Part shown: positions 44,086 to 58,600 of the stretch, piece after piece
How positions within the stretch are numbered: the stretch's first letter is position 1
Layout: each line of letters starts with the position of its first letter
DNA from: Rhodanobacter thiooxydans
GTDB taxonomy: Bacteria > Pseudomonadota > Gammaproteobacteria > Xanthomonadales > Rhodanobacteraceae
Assembly: GCF_030291135.1 (NCBI RefSeq)
Contig: NZ_CP127409.1
Location: 1,302,001-1,366,000, forward strand
DNA: 64,000 nt
Reading direction: 5' to 3'
The notes under the pieces: model-generated
Seen by the model: only the letters and a program-made list of their open reading frames with translations
Told to the model about the DNA's origin: nothing
The model's database searches: none
Translations under genes and position numbers: made by a program

Positions 44086-44427
44086 ATGGAATTCATCAGC
44101 GTTCATCTGGCCAGCATTCTGCACGCCCTGCAGCAGTTCGAGCTGACGCCGTGGAAGATGGTCGGTTTTACCGGAACCTTGCTGTTCACCAGCCGCTGGT
44201 TCGTGCAGCTCTACTACACGCGCAAGTACAAGCGGGTGGTGATGCCGCTGGCGTTCTGGTGGCTGTCGGTGTTCGGCAGTGCCTTGCTGCTGGCGTATTT
44301 CGTGGTCGGCAAGAACGACTCGGTGGGCATCATCTCCAACTTCTTCCCGGTGTTCGTCTCGGTCTACAACCTGGTCGTGCATTTGCGCCACCGCAAGAAC
44401 AGCATGACCGGTGACGCTACTGCGTGA
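44086..44427 (+). CDS. Orphan LAB_N-domain membrane protein
   Basis: 113 residues with about three transmembrane helices. It matches the lipid-A-disaccharide synthase N-terminal domain (LAB_N): ELTPWKMVGFTGTLLFTSRW then FVQLYYTRKYKR, and a C-terminal NFFPVFVSVYNLVVHLRH. The catalytic glycosyltransferase part of LpxB is absent, and no lipid A genes are nearby. LAB_N alone is common next to glycosyltransferases, where it may aid lipid-linked sugar handling; the role here is unknown. ATG 44086 is preferred; ATG 44038 would add 16 residues. Convergent with metH. Confidence 0.85.
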   Translation: MEFISVHLASILHALQQFELTPWKMVGFTGTLLFTSRWFVQLYYTRKYKRVVMPLAFWWLSVFGSALLLAYFVVGKNDSVGIISNFFPVFVSVYNLVVHLRHRKNSMTGDATA

Positions 44428-44470
44428 GTTGGTGCAGGGCGGGCACTGCCTACCCTGCGGGAGTGACCGG

Positions 44471-47166
<2,696 letters not shown>

Positions 47167-47170
<4 letters not shown>

Positions 47171-48246
47171 GCGGCCTCCGCCTGGTCGGCCGAAGGTAGT
47201 GCACGAGGGGCGATGCCGCGCACCGCCTCGGCAATCGCCCTGATATGCGCCGGCGTGGTGCCGCAGCAGCCGCCGACCAGGTTGAGCAGGCCGTCGTGGG
47301 CGAAGCCGGCGATCACGCCGGCCATGTGCTCAGGCGTCTCGTCGTATTCGCCGAACGCGTTCGGCAGGCCGGCGTTCGGGTGCGTGCTGACGCAGCTTTC
47401 GGCCAGGCTGGCCAGCGTCTGCACGTGCGGGCGCAGGTCTTCGGCGCCGAGCGCGCAGTTGAAACCGACCGACAACGGGCGGGCGTGGCGTACCGAGTAG
47501 TAGAACGCCTCGGCGGTCTGCCCGGACAGGGTGCGGCCGGAGCGGTCGGTGATGGTGCCGGAGATCATCACTGGCACCTGTGCGCCGCGCTGGTGGAACA
47601 GCTCGGACAGCGCGAACAGCGCGGCCTTGGCGTTCAGCGTGTCGAAGATCGTCTCGACCATGATCACGTCGGCGCCGCCGTCGATCAGGCCACTGGCAGC
47701 CTCGGTGTAGTTCGTCGCCAGCTCCTCGAAGGTGACGTTGCGGAAGCCTGGGTCGTTGACGTCGGGCGACAGCGAGGCGGTGCGGCTGGTCGGGCCGAGC
47801 ACGCCGATCACGAAGCGCGGCTGCTGCGGCGTTTTCGCGGTCATCGCGTCGCAGGCGGCGCGGGCCAGCTTCGCCCCTTCCAGATTCAGCTCGTGGGCCA
47901 GGTGCTGCAGCTTGTAGTCGGACTGGCTGATGCGGGTGGAGTTGAAGGTGTTGGTTTCGACCAGGTCGGCGCCGGCTTCCAGGTAGGCGTCGTGTACGCC
48001 GCGGATGATTTCCGGACGGGTCAGGGTGAGCAGGTCGTTGTTGCCCTTCAGGTCGCAGACCCCGGCATGCTCGTGCGAGTGGCCGTCGTGGCCGTGCTCA
48101 AAGCGCTCGCCGCGGAAGCCACCTTCGTCCAGCTCATGCGCCTGCAGCATGGTGCCCATGCCGCCATCGAGGATCAGGATGCGCTGGCGCAACGCCTGCT
48201 CCAGCAGAGCGACGCGGTCGGGATGGAGCCAGGGCAGGGTATTCAT
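47167..48246 (-). CDS. metH: Methionine synthase, N-terminal homocysteine-binding part
   Basis: 359 residues. The homocysteine S-methyltransferase barrel of Met[12 protein letters not shown] at 25-35, zinc ligands C264 (GFNCALG) and C327/C328 (GGCCGTT), and [13 protein letters not shown]. Between ERF and CDLKGNND, where E. coli has a 4-residue ADWP turn, there is a His-rich insert [14 protein letters not shown] (about 50-63) with six His. This may bind zinc for the active site (inference). It is coupled to the C-part by ATGA and lies 33 nt after the ArsR/methyltransferase gene, so the three form one operon. Confidence 0.94.
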
Positions 48247-48279
48247 CGAACTTCCTTTGGTTGAACGGTGCAGCGGTGC

Positions 48280-49209
48280 TCAGGCGCTCTTGCGCGCCAG
48301 CAGGCTGATCACTTCGAAATGCGGCGCCTTGCGCTCGCGGCTGAGCCGGTTGCAGCTCAGCACGGCGAGGCCGGCGGCGCGCGCGTAGCCGTCGAGCTGT
48401 TCGCCGCTGAAGCCGAGGTTGCGGTGGTCGAACGGTTCGACCGCGGCGCGGTGGTCGTGCTGGCCCAGCGTCACGGCGAGCAGGCGGCCGCCGGGGCGCA
48501 GCAGGCGTGCGGCCTCGGCCACCGCCTGGGCGGGGTGCTCGGCGTAGGTCAGCGCGTGCAGCATCAGCACCAGGTCGAAGCGCTGTTCGCCCAGTTCCAG
48601 CGCATGCATGTCGCCCCGGACCACGCGTACGTTGGCAAATGCCTTCAGCCGCTTCGCGGCGGCTTCGACCACGCGCTCGCTGGAATCCACGCAGACGATC
48701 GAGTGCGCGTGCGGCGCCAGCAGCTCGGCGGTGATGCCGTCGCCGGAGGCAATGTCGAGCACGTCACCGGTCTCCAGCAGCTGCAGCAGCGAGCGTGCCA
48801 GCGTTTCCCAGGTGCGGCCCGGCGAGTAATGGCGCTCCATGTCGCCGGCCACGGTGTCGGCCCAGCCTTCCTCGCGCGCGCGGTTCGCCAGCACGCCGGG
48901 CAGCCGCACCGAGTCCTCGCGCAGCAGCGCGTCGTCGATGCTGGCGCGCAGCGAAGCGAGCAGGTCGTGCTGGGCCGCGTCGCCTTCGTTGTTGGCGCGG
49001 TAATAGGCCGACACGCCGGCGCGGCGGTCGCGCACCAGGCCGGCTTCCTTCAGCTTGGCCAGGTGGGTGGACACGCGCGGCTGCGCCAGGTGCAGCACTG
49101 CGGCCAGTTCGGCCACGGTGAGTTCCTCGTGTTCGAGCAGGGCCAGCAGGCGCACGCGGGTGGGGTCGGCCAGCAGGCGCAGCACGCTGGAAGCGGTGGC
49201 CAGATCCAT
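48280..49209 (-). CDS. ArsR-family regulator fused to SAM-dependent methyltransferase
   Basis: 309 residues. Residues 1-90 are an ArsR winged HTH (LRLLADPTRVRLLALLE, then AQPRVSTHLAKLKEAGLV). Residues 130-309 are a class I methyltransferase with motif I VLDIASGDGITAELLA, then VVRGDMHAL and LRPGGRLLAVTLG. No arsenic-type Cys pair is seen in the HTH part. As the first gene of the metH operon it probably senses a methionine-cycle metabolite such as SAH or SAM through the methyltransferase fold; SahR-type ArsR regulators of the methyl cycle are the closest known parallel. The palindrome at 49220-49233 is its likely operator. Confidence 0.88.
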   Translation of the reverse strand: MDLATASSVLRLLADPTRVRLLALLEHEELTVAELAAVLHLAQPRVSTHLAKLKEAGLVRDRRAGVSAYYRANNEGDAAQHDLLASLRASIDDALLREDSVRLPGVLANRAREEGWADTVAGDMERHYSPGRTWETLARSLLQLLETGDVLDIASGDGITAELLAPHAHSIVCVDSSERVVEAAAKRLKAFANVRVVRGDMHALELGEQRFDLVLMLHALTYAEHPAQAVAEAARLLRPGGRLLAVTLGQHDHRAAVEPFDHRNLGFSGEQLDGYARAAGLAVLSCNRLSRERKAPHFEVISLLARKSA

Positions 49210-49219
49210 TGGTTATCCC

Positions 49220-49233
49220 TGTATCGCGATACA
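49220..49233. promoter_or_regulatory. Perfect palindrome TGTATCGCGATACA, likely ArsR operator
   Basis: A 14-nt perfect inverted repeat, 11 nt upstream of the regulator start codon and just downstream of the inferred transcription start of the metH operon. Size and position are typical of an ArsR autoregulatory operator. Confidence 0.65.
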
Positions 49234-49242
49234 AAGATGTAT

Positions 49243-49271
49243 AGGCTAGGCCGGGCTTTGCCATGCGTCAA
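49243..49271 (-). promoter_or_regulatory. Promoter of the arsR-metH operon
   Basis: On the minus strand: -35 TTGACG (49271-49266), 17-nt spacer, -10 TAGCCT (49248-49243); a TATACA overlaps slightly downstream. The operator palindrome follows at about +3. Confidence 0.5.
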
Positions 49272-49341
49272 GCCGGCAGCGGCAAGCCGGCGTGCCATTT
49301 CCCGCTAAAATTGGAGGCTTGTTTGCCTGCAGGAGCCACCC

Positions 49342-50502
<1,161 letters not shown>

Positions 50503-50573
50503 AGCCGGGAATCGGAAGAGCGCCGCGCCGCGGCGCAATCTGGCTGATGGAAGTCCCGCGGCTTCCGATGGAA

Positions 50574-50607
50574 ACAAAACGCCCCGGCTGATGCCGGGGC
50601 GTTTTTT
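50574..50607 (+). terminator. Terminator of the acyl-CoA dehydrogenase gene
   Basis: GCCCCGGC-TGAT-GCCGGGGC, extended by AAAAC and GTTTTTTT; an 8-9 bp GC stem with a T7 tract. The A-run on the other side lets it also act for the leftward RND genes. Confidence 0.9.
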
Positions 50608-50661
50608 TCTGGAGCTTGCAGGGGCGGGCTATTCCTGTTCCCGACTCCCTGTTGCCGGCCC

Positions 50662-53600
50662 TCAGTGCCCGCGGCGTGGGTCCGAATCGAACGTGTGCGG
50701 TCCATCCAGTACGGGCTTGGCCGGCGCGTTGCCATCCAGCTTGTCGCCAAGCAGGCGGCGCACGACCACGTAGAACACCGGAATCAGCAGCACGCCTAAG
50801 AAGGTGGCGAACAGCATGCCGCCGATCACGCCGGTGCCGATCGCATGGCGCGCGTTGGCGCCGGCGCCGCTGGAGATGAACAGCGGGAACACGCCGCCGA
50901 TGAATGCGATCGAGGTCATCAGGATCGGCCGCAGTCGCAGCCTGGCTGCATCCACCACGGCTTCGCGCAAGGTGCGCCCCTGGCGCTGCTCGATCACCGC
51001 GAACTCCACGATCAGGATCGCGTTCTTCGCGGCCAGGCCCATCACCGTGATCACGCCGATCTTGAAGTAGATGTCGTCGGGGAGGCCGCGCAGCAGGGTG
51101 AACACCACCGCGCCCAGGATGCCCAGCGGCACCACCAGCAGCACCGATACCGGGATCGACCAGCTCTCGTACAGCGCCGTCAGGCACAGGAACACGATCA
51201 GTATCGACAGCACCATCAGCAGGATCGCTGCGTTGCCGGAGAGGATTTCCTGGTACGACTGGCCGGTCCAGTCATAGCCGAAGCCGCGGGGCAGGTCGTC
51301 GCTCACGATTTTCTGCATCGCGTTCATCGCCTCGCCCGAGGCATGCCCCGGCGCCGGCGAGCCGACGATCTCGACCGCCGAGTAGCCGTTGTAGCGGGTC
51401 AGCGAGGGTGACGATATCTGCCATTTCGCCTGCACCACGTTGGACAGCGGGATCATCTGCGGGGTGCCGTCGGTATGGGTCCGCGTGCTTGGCGTGAAGA
51501 TGTGCTGCAGCGCATCCGGGCCCATCCGGTAGGCCGAGTCGGCCTGCATGATCACGCGCTTGACGCGACCGCCGTAGGAGAAGTCGTTGACGTACACCGG
51601 TGCCAGCATGAGGCTGATCGCGTTGTAGATGTCGCCCACCGACAGCCCCATCGACAGTGCCTGGGTGCGGTCCACGTCCAGGCGCAGTTGCGGCGCGTCC
51701 TCCAGACCGTTCGGTCGCACGCCGACCAGCAGCGGATTCTGGCTGGCCGCGCCAAGCAGGGTGTTGCGGGCGGCGGTGAGCGCGTCACGCCCGGCGCCGC
51801 CGCGGTCCTGCAGGTACATGTCGAAGCCGCCGAACTGGCCCAGACCCTGCACCGTCGGCACGTTGACGATGAAGATCTGCGCATCGCGCACCGACTGCAC
51901 GGCCCCGTTCGCGCGCTGGATGAATTCCGCGGCCGTGACGCCGGGGTCGAAGGGCCGGGCCTTGCCCTCCCTGACCAGTTTCTCGTGCTGTTCCTGCGCG
52001 GCCTTCTGGTCCGGCGCCCAGCCGCGTTTGCCCCACGGCTTGAGCCGGATGAAAGCCATGCCCACGTTTTCACCCTGGCCGAGGAAGCTGAAGCCAGCGA
52101 CCTGGATCACGCCATCGACGGCGGGGTCCTGCTTCAACACGGTGAGCATCTGTCCCATCGCCGCGTTGGTGCGCTGCAGGCTGGCGCCGGGCGGCAGCTG
52201 CACGATCGCCAGCGCGAAACCCTGGTCCTCTTCGGGCAGGAAGCTGCCGGGCAGGCGGGTGTACAGGAAGCCGGTCAGCACACTGATCAGCACGAACACC
52301 ATCATCCAGCGCGGCGCGTGGTGCACGGCGCTGCCGATATGGCCGGTATAGGTGTGGGTGATCTTCCCGAACGCGGTGTTGAACCAGCGGAACACGAAGT
52401 TCTTCTTCTCCTCGTGGACCGGCGTCAGGAAGCTGGCGCACAGCGCCGGCGTGAACGACAGCGCGAGGAAGGCGGAGAACGCCACCGACATTGCGATGGT
52501 CAGTGCGAACTGCTTGTAGATCACGCCGGCGGCGCCTGGCTGGAATGCCGAGGGCACGAATACCGCAATCAGCACCACGGTGATGCCGACCACGGCGCCG
52601 GTGATCTGGCCCATCGCCTTCTTGGTGGCCTCCTTCGGCGACAGGCCTTCCTCGGTCATGATGCGTTCGACGTTCTCGATCACCACGATCGCGTCGTCGA
52701 CCACGATGCCGATCGCCAGCACCATGCCGAACAGGGTCAGCTGGTTGATGGTGAAGCCGAGCAGCAGCATGCCGATGAAGGTGCCGAGCAGGGCCACCGG
52801 GATCACCAGGGTGGGAATGATGGTGGCGCGGATGTTCTGCAGGAAGATCAGCATCACCAGGAACACGAGGCCGATCGCCTCGATCAGCGTGTGCACCACC
52901 TCGTTGACCGACACCTTGACGAAGGTGGTGGAGTCGTACGGAGTGAACCAGCTCACGCCCTGCGGGAAGCTGCCGGCCAGCTCGTCCATCTTGCCGTGCA
53001 CCGCGGTGGCCACGTCCAGCGCGTTGGCGCCGGGCAGCAGCTGGATCGCGAACGCCGCCACCGGGGCACCGTCGTAGGTGGTGTTGAAACCGTACACGCC
53101 GGCGCCGAAGCTGACCCGGGCCACGTCGCCGAGCTTGACCGTGGTGCCGTCGTTGTTGGCGCGCAGAATGATGTTCTCGAACTGCTCGGGCGTGGTGAAG
53201 CGGCCCTCGGTGGCCACGGTGACGCTGATGCCCTGGCCGTTCGCTGCCGGGTCGGAACCCAGCGAGCCGGCCGCGAACTGCACGTTCTGCGCGGTGACCG
53301 CGGCCAGCGCCTGGCTGGCCGACAGGCCGTAGCCTTGCAGTTTGTCCGGGTCCAGCCAGATGCGCATGGCGTACTCGCCGCCGAACTGCTGGGTGCTGCC
53401 GACGCCGGGCACGCGCGAGATCTGGTCGAGCACCTGCGACGCCACGATGTCGTTGAGGTGATTGCGGTCGATCTCGGGGTTGTCCGAGCGCAGTGCGACC
53501 ACCTCGAGGAAGCCGGAGTTGGCCTTGGCCACCACCACGCCCTGCTTGGTCACCTCGGACGGCAGACGCGGAGTGGCGAGCGAAACCTTGTTCTGCACCT

Positions 53601-53916
53601 GCACCTGGGCGATGTCCGGGTTGGTGCCGTTCTCGAAGGTCAGCGTGATGCTGACGCGGCCACTGGAGCTGGACGAGGAGCTGAAGTACAGCAGGTGATC
53701 GATGCCGGTCAGCTGCTGCTCGATCACCTGGGTGACGTTCTTCTCGGTGGTGTCCGCGCTGGCGCCCGGGTAGACGGCGTTGACCACGACCGACGGCGGC
53801 GCGACCGACGGGTAGGATTCCACGCCCAGGTTGAGGATGGACAGCACGCCGCCCAGCGCGATCAGGATGGCCACCACCCACGCGAAGATCGGGCGGTCGA
53901 TGAAGAAGCTCGGCAT
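50662..53916 (-). CDS. RND multidrug efflux transporter, HAE1/AcrB family
   Basis: Proton-driven inner-membrane drug exporter working with the adjacent adaptor and an outer-membrane channel. 1084 residues (AcrB 1049) with the two-fold pattern of 12 transmembrane helices and two large periplasmic loops. The proton relay Asp pair is at D407/D408 (IGIVVDDAIVVIENV), exactly the AcrB numbers, and the Lys of AAKNAILIVEFA (AcrB K940) is present. A Ser-rich loop SSSSSSS lies near residue 80. The adaptor gene is 13 nt upstream. No outer-membrane TolC-type gene and no TetR regulator lie beside it in this window. Confidence 0.95.
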   Translation of the reverse strand: MPSFFIDRPIFAWVVAILIALGGVLSILNLGVESYPSVAPPSVVVNAVYPGASADTTEKNVTQVIEQQLTGIDHLLYFSSSSSSSGRVSITLTFENGTNPDIAQVQVQNKVSLATPRLPSEVTKQGVVVAKANSGFLEVVALRSDNPEIDRNHLNDIVASQVLDQISRVPGVGSTQQFGGEYAMRIWLDPDKLQGYGLSASQALAAVTAQNVQFAAGSLGSDPAANGQGISVTVATEGRFTTPEQFENIILRANNDGTTVKLGDVARVSFGAGVYGFNTTYDGAPVAAFAIQLLPGANALDVATAVHGKMDELAGSFPQGVSWFTPYDSTTFVKVSVNEVVHTLIEAIGLVFLVMLIFLQNIRATIIPTLVIPVALLGTFIGMLLLGFTINQLTLFGMVLAIGIVVDDAIVVIENVERIMTEEGLSPKEATKKAMGQITGAVVGITVVLIAVFVPSAFQPGAAGVIYKQFALTIAMSVAFSAFLALSFTPALCASFLTPVHEEKKNFVFRWFNTAFGKITHTYTGHIGSAVHHAPRWMMVFVLISVLTGFLYTRLPGSFLPEEDQGFALAIVQLPPGASLQRTNAAMGQMLTVLKQDPAVDGVIQVAGFSFLGQGENVGMAFIRLKPWGKRGWAPDQKAAQEQHEKLVREGKARPFDPGVTAAEFIQRANGAVQSVRDAQIFIVNVPTVQGLGQFGGFDMYLQDRGGAGRDALTAARNTLLGAASQNPLLVGVRPNGLEDAPQLRLDVDRTQALSMGLSVGDIYNAISLMLAPVYVNDFSYGGRVKRVIMQADSAYRMGPDALQHIFTPSTRTHTDGTPQMIPLSNVVQAKWQISSPSLTRYNGYSAVEIVGSPAPGHASGEAMNAMQKIVSDDLPRGFGYDWTGQSYQEILSGNAAILLMVLSILIVFLCLTALYESWSIPVSVLLVVPLGILGAVVFTLLRGLPDDIYFKIGVITVMGLAAKNAILIVEFAVIEQRQGRTLREAVVDAARLRLRPILMTSIAFIGGVFPLFISSGAGANARHAIGTGVIGGMLFATFLGVLLIPVFYVVVRRLLGDKLDGNAPAKPVLDGPHTFDSDPRRGH

Positions 53917-53929
53917 GGTCTTCGCTCCG

Positions 53930-55120
53930 TTACTTGCCGCTCGGGGCGGTGCCCGGCGCGTTGGTGGCGGAGGTCCCGTTGGCGGGTGCGGGCTTCCACG
54001 GGCTGGGCTTGGCCGGCGCGCCGTCCTTCACCTTCTGCAACCCGGACACGATGAGCTGGTCGCCGGCGGCGAGGCCGTCGCTGACGATCCAGTTGCCGTC
54101 GCGCATATCGGTGGTGGTGACGTTCTTGCGCTTGACGTTGCCGTCCTTGCCGATCGTCATCACGTAGGTGCCGCCGGTGTCGCGTTGCACCGCCTGCTGC
54201 GGAACGACGAACACCTTGTGCTGCTGGCCGAGGTTGGCTTTCAGCGTCACGTACATGCCCGGCAGCAGGCCGTGTTTCGGGTTCGGCACCACCGCACGCA
54301 GATTGACCGAGCCGGTGGCCGGATTGACCGCGATGTCGGAGAAGTCCAGCACGCCCGGCTCGCCGTAGGCGCTGCCGTCGGGCAGGGTGATCTGCACGCT
54401 GGCCTTGTCCTGTTCGGCCAGGGTGACGTTGCCGCTGCTCTGCGCGCGGCGCATCTGTTCCAGTGAATCCACGCTCATGGTGAAGTTCACGTACATCGGG
54501 TCGATCTGGTCGACCGTGGTGAGCAGGGTGGCCTCGCCATTGCCGACCAGCGCGCCCTCGGTGACCTGCTGCTGGCCGGCGCGGCCAGCGATCGGTGCGC
54601 TGACGCTGGCGTAGCCGAGGTTGATGCGCGCGCTCTGCACGTTCGCCTGCGCAGCCTGCACCGCGGCGGCGGCGCTGCGCTCGGCGGCCAGGGCGTTGTC
54701 CAGGTCCGACTTGGACACGTAGCCCTTGGGCGCCAGCTCGCGCACGCGCGCGGCGGTGATCTTGTTGTTGGTGTATGTGGCCTGGGCCTGGGCCAGCGAG
54801 GCCTGGGCCGCGTTCAGCGTGGCCTTCAGCGGGGCCGGGTCGATCTGAAACAGCAACTGGCCCTGCTTGACGTTGGTGCCTTCGTCGTAGGCGCGCTTGA
54901 GCAACACGCCGGCCACGCGAGCGCGCACGTCGGCGCTGCGGTAGGCCGACAGCCGGCCGACCAGGTTCCTGGTCAGCGGCGAGTTTTGCGGCTGCACCTG
55001 GATCACGCCGACTTCCGGCGGCGGCATCTGTGGCGGCCCCTGCTCCTTGCCTTTGCCGCAGGCGGCCAGCGCCAGCAGGCTCAGGCACAACAAGGGTGTG
55101 CTCAGTGATGAGGACTTCAT
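53930..55120 (-). CDS. RND efflux periplasmic adaptor (membrane fusion lipoprotein)
   Basis: 396 residues. Lipoprotein signal LLALAAC21GKG, then lipoyl/barrel-sandwich halves (ADVRARVAGVLLKRAYDEGT and NLGYASVSAPIAGRAG) around an alpha-hairpin. The beta-barrel and membrane-proximal domains follow (PNPKHGLLPGMYVTL, VPQQAVQRD). Typical AcrA/MexA size. The C-terminus is a Pro/Ala/Gly-rich tail. First gene of the two-gene efflux operon, transcribed from the 520-nt region shared with the divergent gdhB. Confidence 0.94.
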   Translation of the reverse strand: MKSSSLSTPLLCLSLLALAACGKGKEQGPPQMPPPEVGVIQVQPQNSPLTRNLVGRLSAYRSADVRARVAGVLLKRAYDEGTNVKQGQLLFQIDPAPLKATLNAAQASLAQAQATYTNNKITAARVRELAPKGYVSKSDLDNALAAERSAAAAVQAAQANVQSARINLGYASVSAPIAGRAGQQQVTEGALVGNGEATLLTTVDQIDPMYVNFTMSVDSLEQMRRAQSSGNVTLAEQDKASVQITLPDGSAYGEPGVLDFSDIAVNPATGSVNLRAVVPNPKHGLLPGMYVTLKANLGQQHKVFVVPQQAVQRDTGGTYVMTIGKDGNVKRKNVTTTDMRDGNWIVSDGLAAGDQLIVSGLQKVKDGAPAKPSPWKPAPANGTSATNAPGTAPSGK

Positions 55121-55640
55121 GGGAGCTCCAGGACTTGCTTGAACGGGGAAGGGATGACGCCGAAGCGCACTGCAGCGTTGCCGCGATCGGGATACTGCAT
55201 CGTGCTTCGTGTGTCTTGTGCCAAAGGCTGGCCCGGTTGCCGACGGTCGCGGCCCGAGACCACGTCACCGCTCCGCGAAGCACCATGCCAGGCGGGTTGC
55301 GGGTCAGACTATACCGATCAGTTTACATTTTATGGGTTTCTCAAATCTAGTCATTGACAAGCGGCATGCCGATCTGGACACGTGCCGCCCTCCGCCATCG
55401 ATCTGGCGCGTGCAGAACCTGCGTCGGACATCGCCGGCATCCGGAGTTTCCCGCGGTGCGTCGTGCGTCGATGCAGCGCGCTGCACCTTGCCGAAAATCC
55501 GTCGCGACCGGCATGGAACCATGCGTGCGGGCATGGTCCCGCGCGGGCTGCGCGGCTGGATTCGCCTTCCTTCGCGGCGTATCCTTCCAAGGCTTTTTAC
55601 CTGCCTCACCCATCATCGTCTCCACCAATCAGAAGATGCC
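55121..55640. other. Intergenic region between the efflux operon and gdhB
   Basis: 520 nt between divergent genes, presumably holding both promoters. An AT-rich patch lies at 55305-55360, with ACTATA (a minus-strand TATAGT) at 55308 and TTGACA at 55354 on the plus strand, but neither has a convincing partner box. An imperfect inverted repeat GGAACCATGC..GCATGGTCCC lies at 55515-55540. No gene is supported. Confidence 0.5.
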
Positions 55641-58600
55641 ATGAATGCGACCCCTGCGGCGAACGATTCTTCCCTTCCGTCGGTAGTACTTGCAGAGCTG
55701 AAAAAGGGCGGTTTTTCGCCCGAGCGCCTGAACGAGGCGCAGGTTTTCTGCGAGGCTTTCTTTGCACGTATCGGGGGCGGCGACGCGCATCTGCACACAC
55801 CGGTGCAATGGGCGGCGCTGGTCGGCAGCCTGCTCGAGTTCATGCAACAACGCCGCAGCGGTCATGCCAGCGTGCGCGTGCTCAGTGCGGCGGACGTGCA
55901 TGCCGGCCGCAGCCTGCTGCAGATCGTCACCGACGACATGCCGTTCCTGGTCGACACGGTCAGCATGATCGTCTCGACGAAGCTGCAGATCCATGCGGTG
56001 ATCCACCCGGTGCTGATGGTGGCGCGCGACGCCTCCGGCAAGCTGCTGGGCCTCGGCGGCAACGCCGGCAGCGCCGAATCGCTGATGCATTTCGAGATCG
56101 ACCGGGTGGCCGACGCGGCCGAGCAGGCGCAGCTGGAAGCGCAGGTCGCCGCTGCACTGGACGATGTGCGCGCGGCGGTGGGCGACTGGTCGGTGATGCG
56201 CGACAAGGCGCTGGCGATCGCCAACGAACTGCCACATCGCAAGCTGCCGCTGGACGCGGCCTCGGTGCAGGAAGCCAGCGAGTTCATGCGCTGGATCGCG
56301 GCCGACAACTTCACTTTCCTCGGCTACCGCGAATATGAAGTCGCCGACGCGGATGGCGACCGCGTGCTGCGTGCGGTCGATGCATCCGGCCTGGGCATCC
56401 TGCGCAAGAGCGAGCGCTCGATGGCGCCGCGCTCGCTGCGCACGCTCGCCGCCAGTGAACTGCCGCAATCCGGCGCCACCGACGCGATCATCCTGACCAA
56501 GACCAACGCGCGCTCGCAGGTGCACCGCACCGGCTACATGGATTACATCGGCGTGCTGCAGTTCGGCGCCGACGGCCGCGCCGTGGCCGAGCAGCGTTTC
56601 CTGGGCCTGTTCTCCTCCAACGCCTACATGGCCCGCCCGCAGGAAGTGCCGCTGGTGCGGCAAAAGGTGGAGGCCGTGCTGGCACGCTCGGGCCTCAAGC
56701 GCGACTCGTATTCCGGCAAGTCGCTGCGCAACGTGCTGGAAACGCTGCCGCGCGAAGAGCTGCTGCAGAGTACCGGGGACGAGCTGTTCGCCACCGCGAT
56801 GGGCATCCTCGAGTTGCGCCAGCGCGCGCGCACGCGGCTGTTCATTCGCCGCGACCGTTACGGCCGCTTCTTCACCTGCATGGTGTTCGTGCCGCGCGAC
56901 CGTTTCAACACCTCGGTGCGCGAACGCATCGAGGCGCTGCTGGGTTCGGCGCTGCACGTCGAGCAGAGCGATTCCTCGGTGCAGATGGGCGAGGCCGCGC
57001 TGGCGCGGCTGACCATCGTGCTGCGGCCGAAGATCGGCGACCAGCCCGTGTACGACCTCGCCGAACTGGAGCGCGGTGTCGCCGGCATCGTGCGCAACTG
57101 GCACGACGAGGTGCGCGACGCGCTGGTACAACTGCGCGACGAACATGAAGGCGTGGTGCTGGCCAACCGCTACGCGCGAGCGTTGCCGGCCGGCTACGTC
57201 GAGGACGTGAGCCCGGCGGTGGCCGCCGAGGACGTCCACCAGCTGTCGCAGCTGGCCGGTGACAACGCGTTGCGGATGTCGTTCTACCACCCGCCGAAGG
57301 AGCCGGAGACGCTGCGCTTCAAGGTCTACCGTTCGGGCGGCGACATCGCGCTGTCCGAGGTGCTGCCGCAACTGGAGAACCTCGGCCTGCGCGTGCTCAC
57401 CGAGCATGTCTACGACATTCCCGGCGAGGCGCCGCTGTCGATCCAGGATTTCGAGGTGCAGCCGGTCGGCCAGCTCACCTTCAGCGTGGAGCAGGTCGGC
57501 GCGCTGTTCGAGGATGCGTTCGAGCAGATCTGGCGCGGCAACGCCGAGAACGACGGCTTCAACCGGCTGGTGCTGGGCGCCAAGCTGAGCTGGCGCCAGG
57601 TGGCGATGCTGCGCGGCTACTGCAAGTACCTGCTGCAGACCGGTGCCACCTTCTCGCAGTCGTACATGGAAGAAACCCTGGGCCGCTATCCGGCGATTGC
57701 CGGCCTGCTGGTGGAACTGTTCCTGGCCAAGTTCGACCCGCGCCGCGAGGTGCTTTCCGCCGACGAGCTGAAGGCCGCCGGCGCGACCCTGGCTGCCGAG
57801 ATGCTGGCGCTGATCCCGGCCAACGTGCAGGCTGCGCAGCCTGGCCTGATCGCCGACCTGGGCGCGGCGCTGGCGAAGCCGCGCGACGAACAGATCCAGG
57901 CCGTGGAGCACGCGATCGGCATCCTGCTGGAGAACGTGGCCAGCCTCGACGAGGACCGCATCCTGCGCGGCTTCGTGAAGCTGATCCGCGCCACCCTGCG
58001 CACCAGCTTCTTCCAGCAGTGGAACGGCGCGTACCGCGACTACATCAGCTACAAGCTCGACTCGCACATGCTGCCCGACCTGCCCAAGCCGGTGCCGTAC
58101 CGCGAGATCTGGGTATGCGCCCCGCGCGTCGAGGGCATCCACCTGCGCTTTGGCGCGGTGGCGCGCGGCGGCCTGCGCTGGTCCGACCGGCGCGAGGATT
58201 TCCGCACCGAGGTGCTGGGCCTGGTCAAGGCGCAGATGGTCAAGAACACGGTGATCGTGCCGGTCGGTTCCAAGGGCGGCTTCTTCGTCAAGAAGGCGCC
58301 GGTCGGCGGTGACCGCGATGCGCAGCTGGCCGAGGGCATCGCCTGCTACCGCCTGTTCATCAACGGCCTGCTCGACATCACCGACAACCTGGCCGACGGC
58401 AAGGTGGTGCACCCGCACGACGTGGTGCGCCACGACGCGGACGACCCCTACCTGGTGGTGGCCGCCGACAAGGGCACCGCCACCTTCTCCGACATCGCCA
58501 ATGCGATCTCGATCGAGCACAACTACTGGCTCGGCGACGCGTTCGCTTCCGGCGGTTCGCACGGCTACGACCACAAGGGCATGGGCATCACTGCCAAGGG

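Noticed and set aside
55300..55345. TetR-type operator for the efflux operon
   Set aside because: AT-rich and in the right place, but no clear inverted repeat could be found, and no regulator gene is adjacent.
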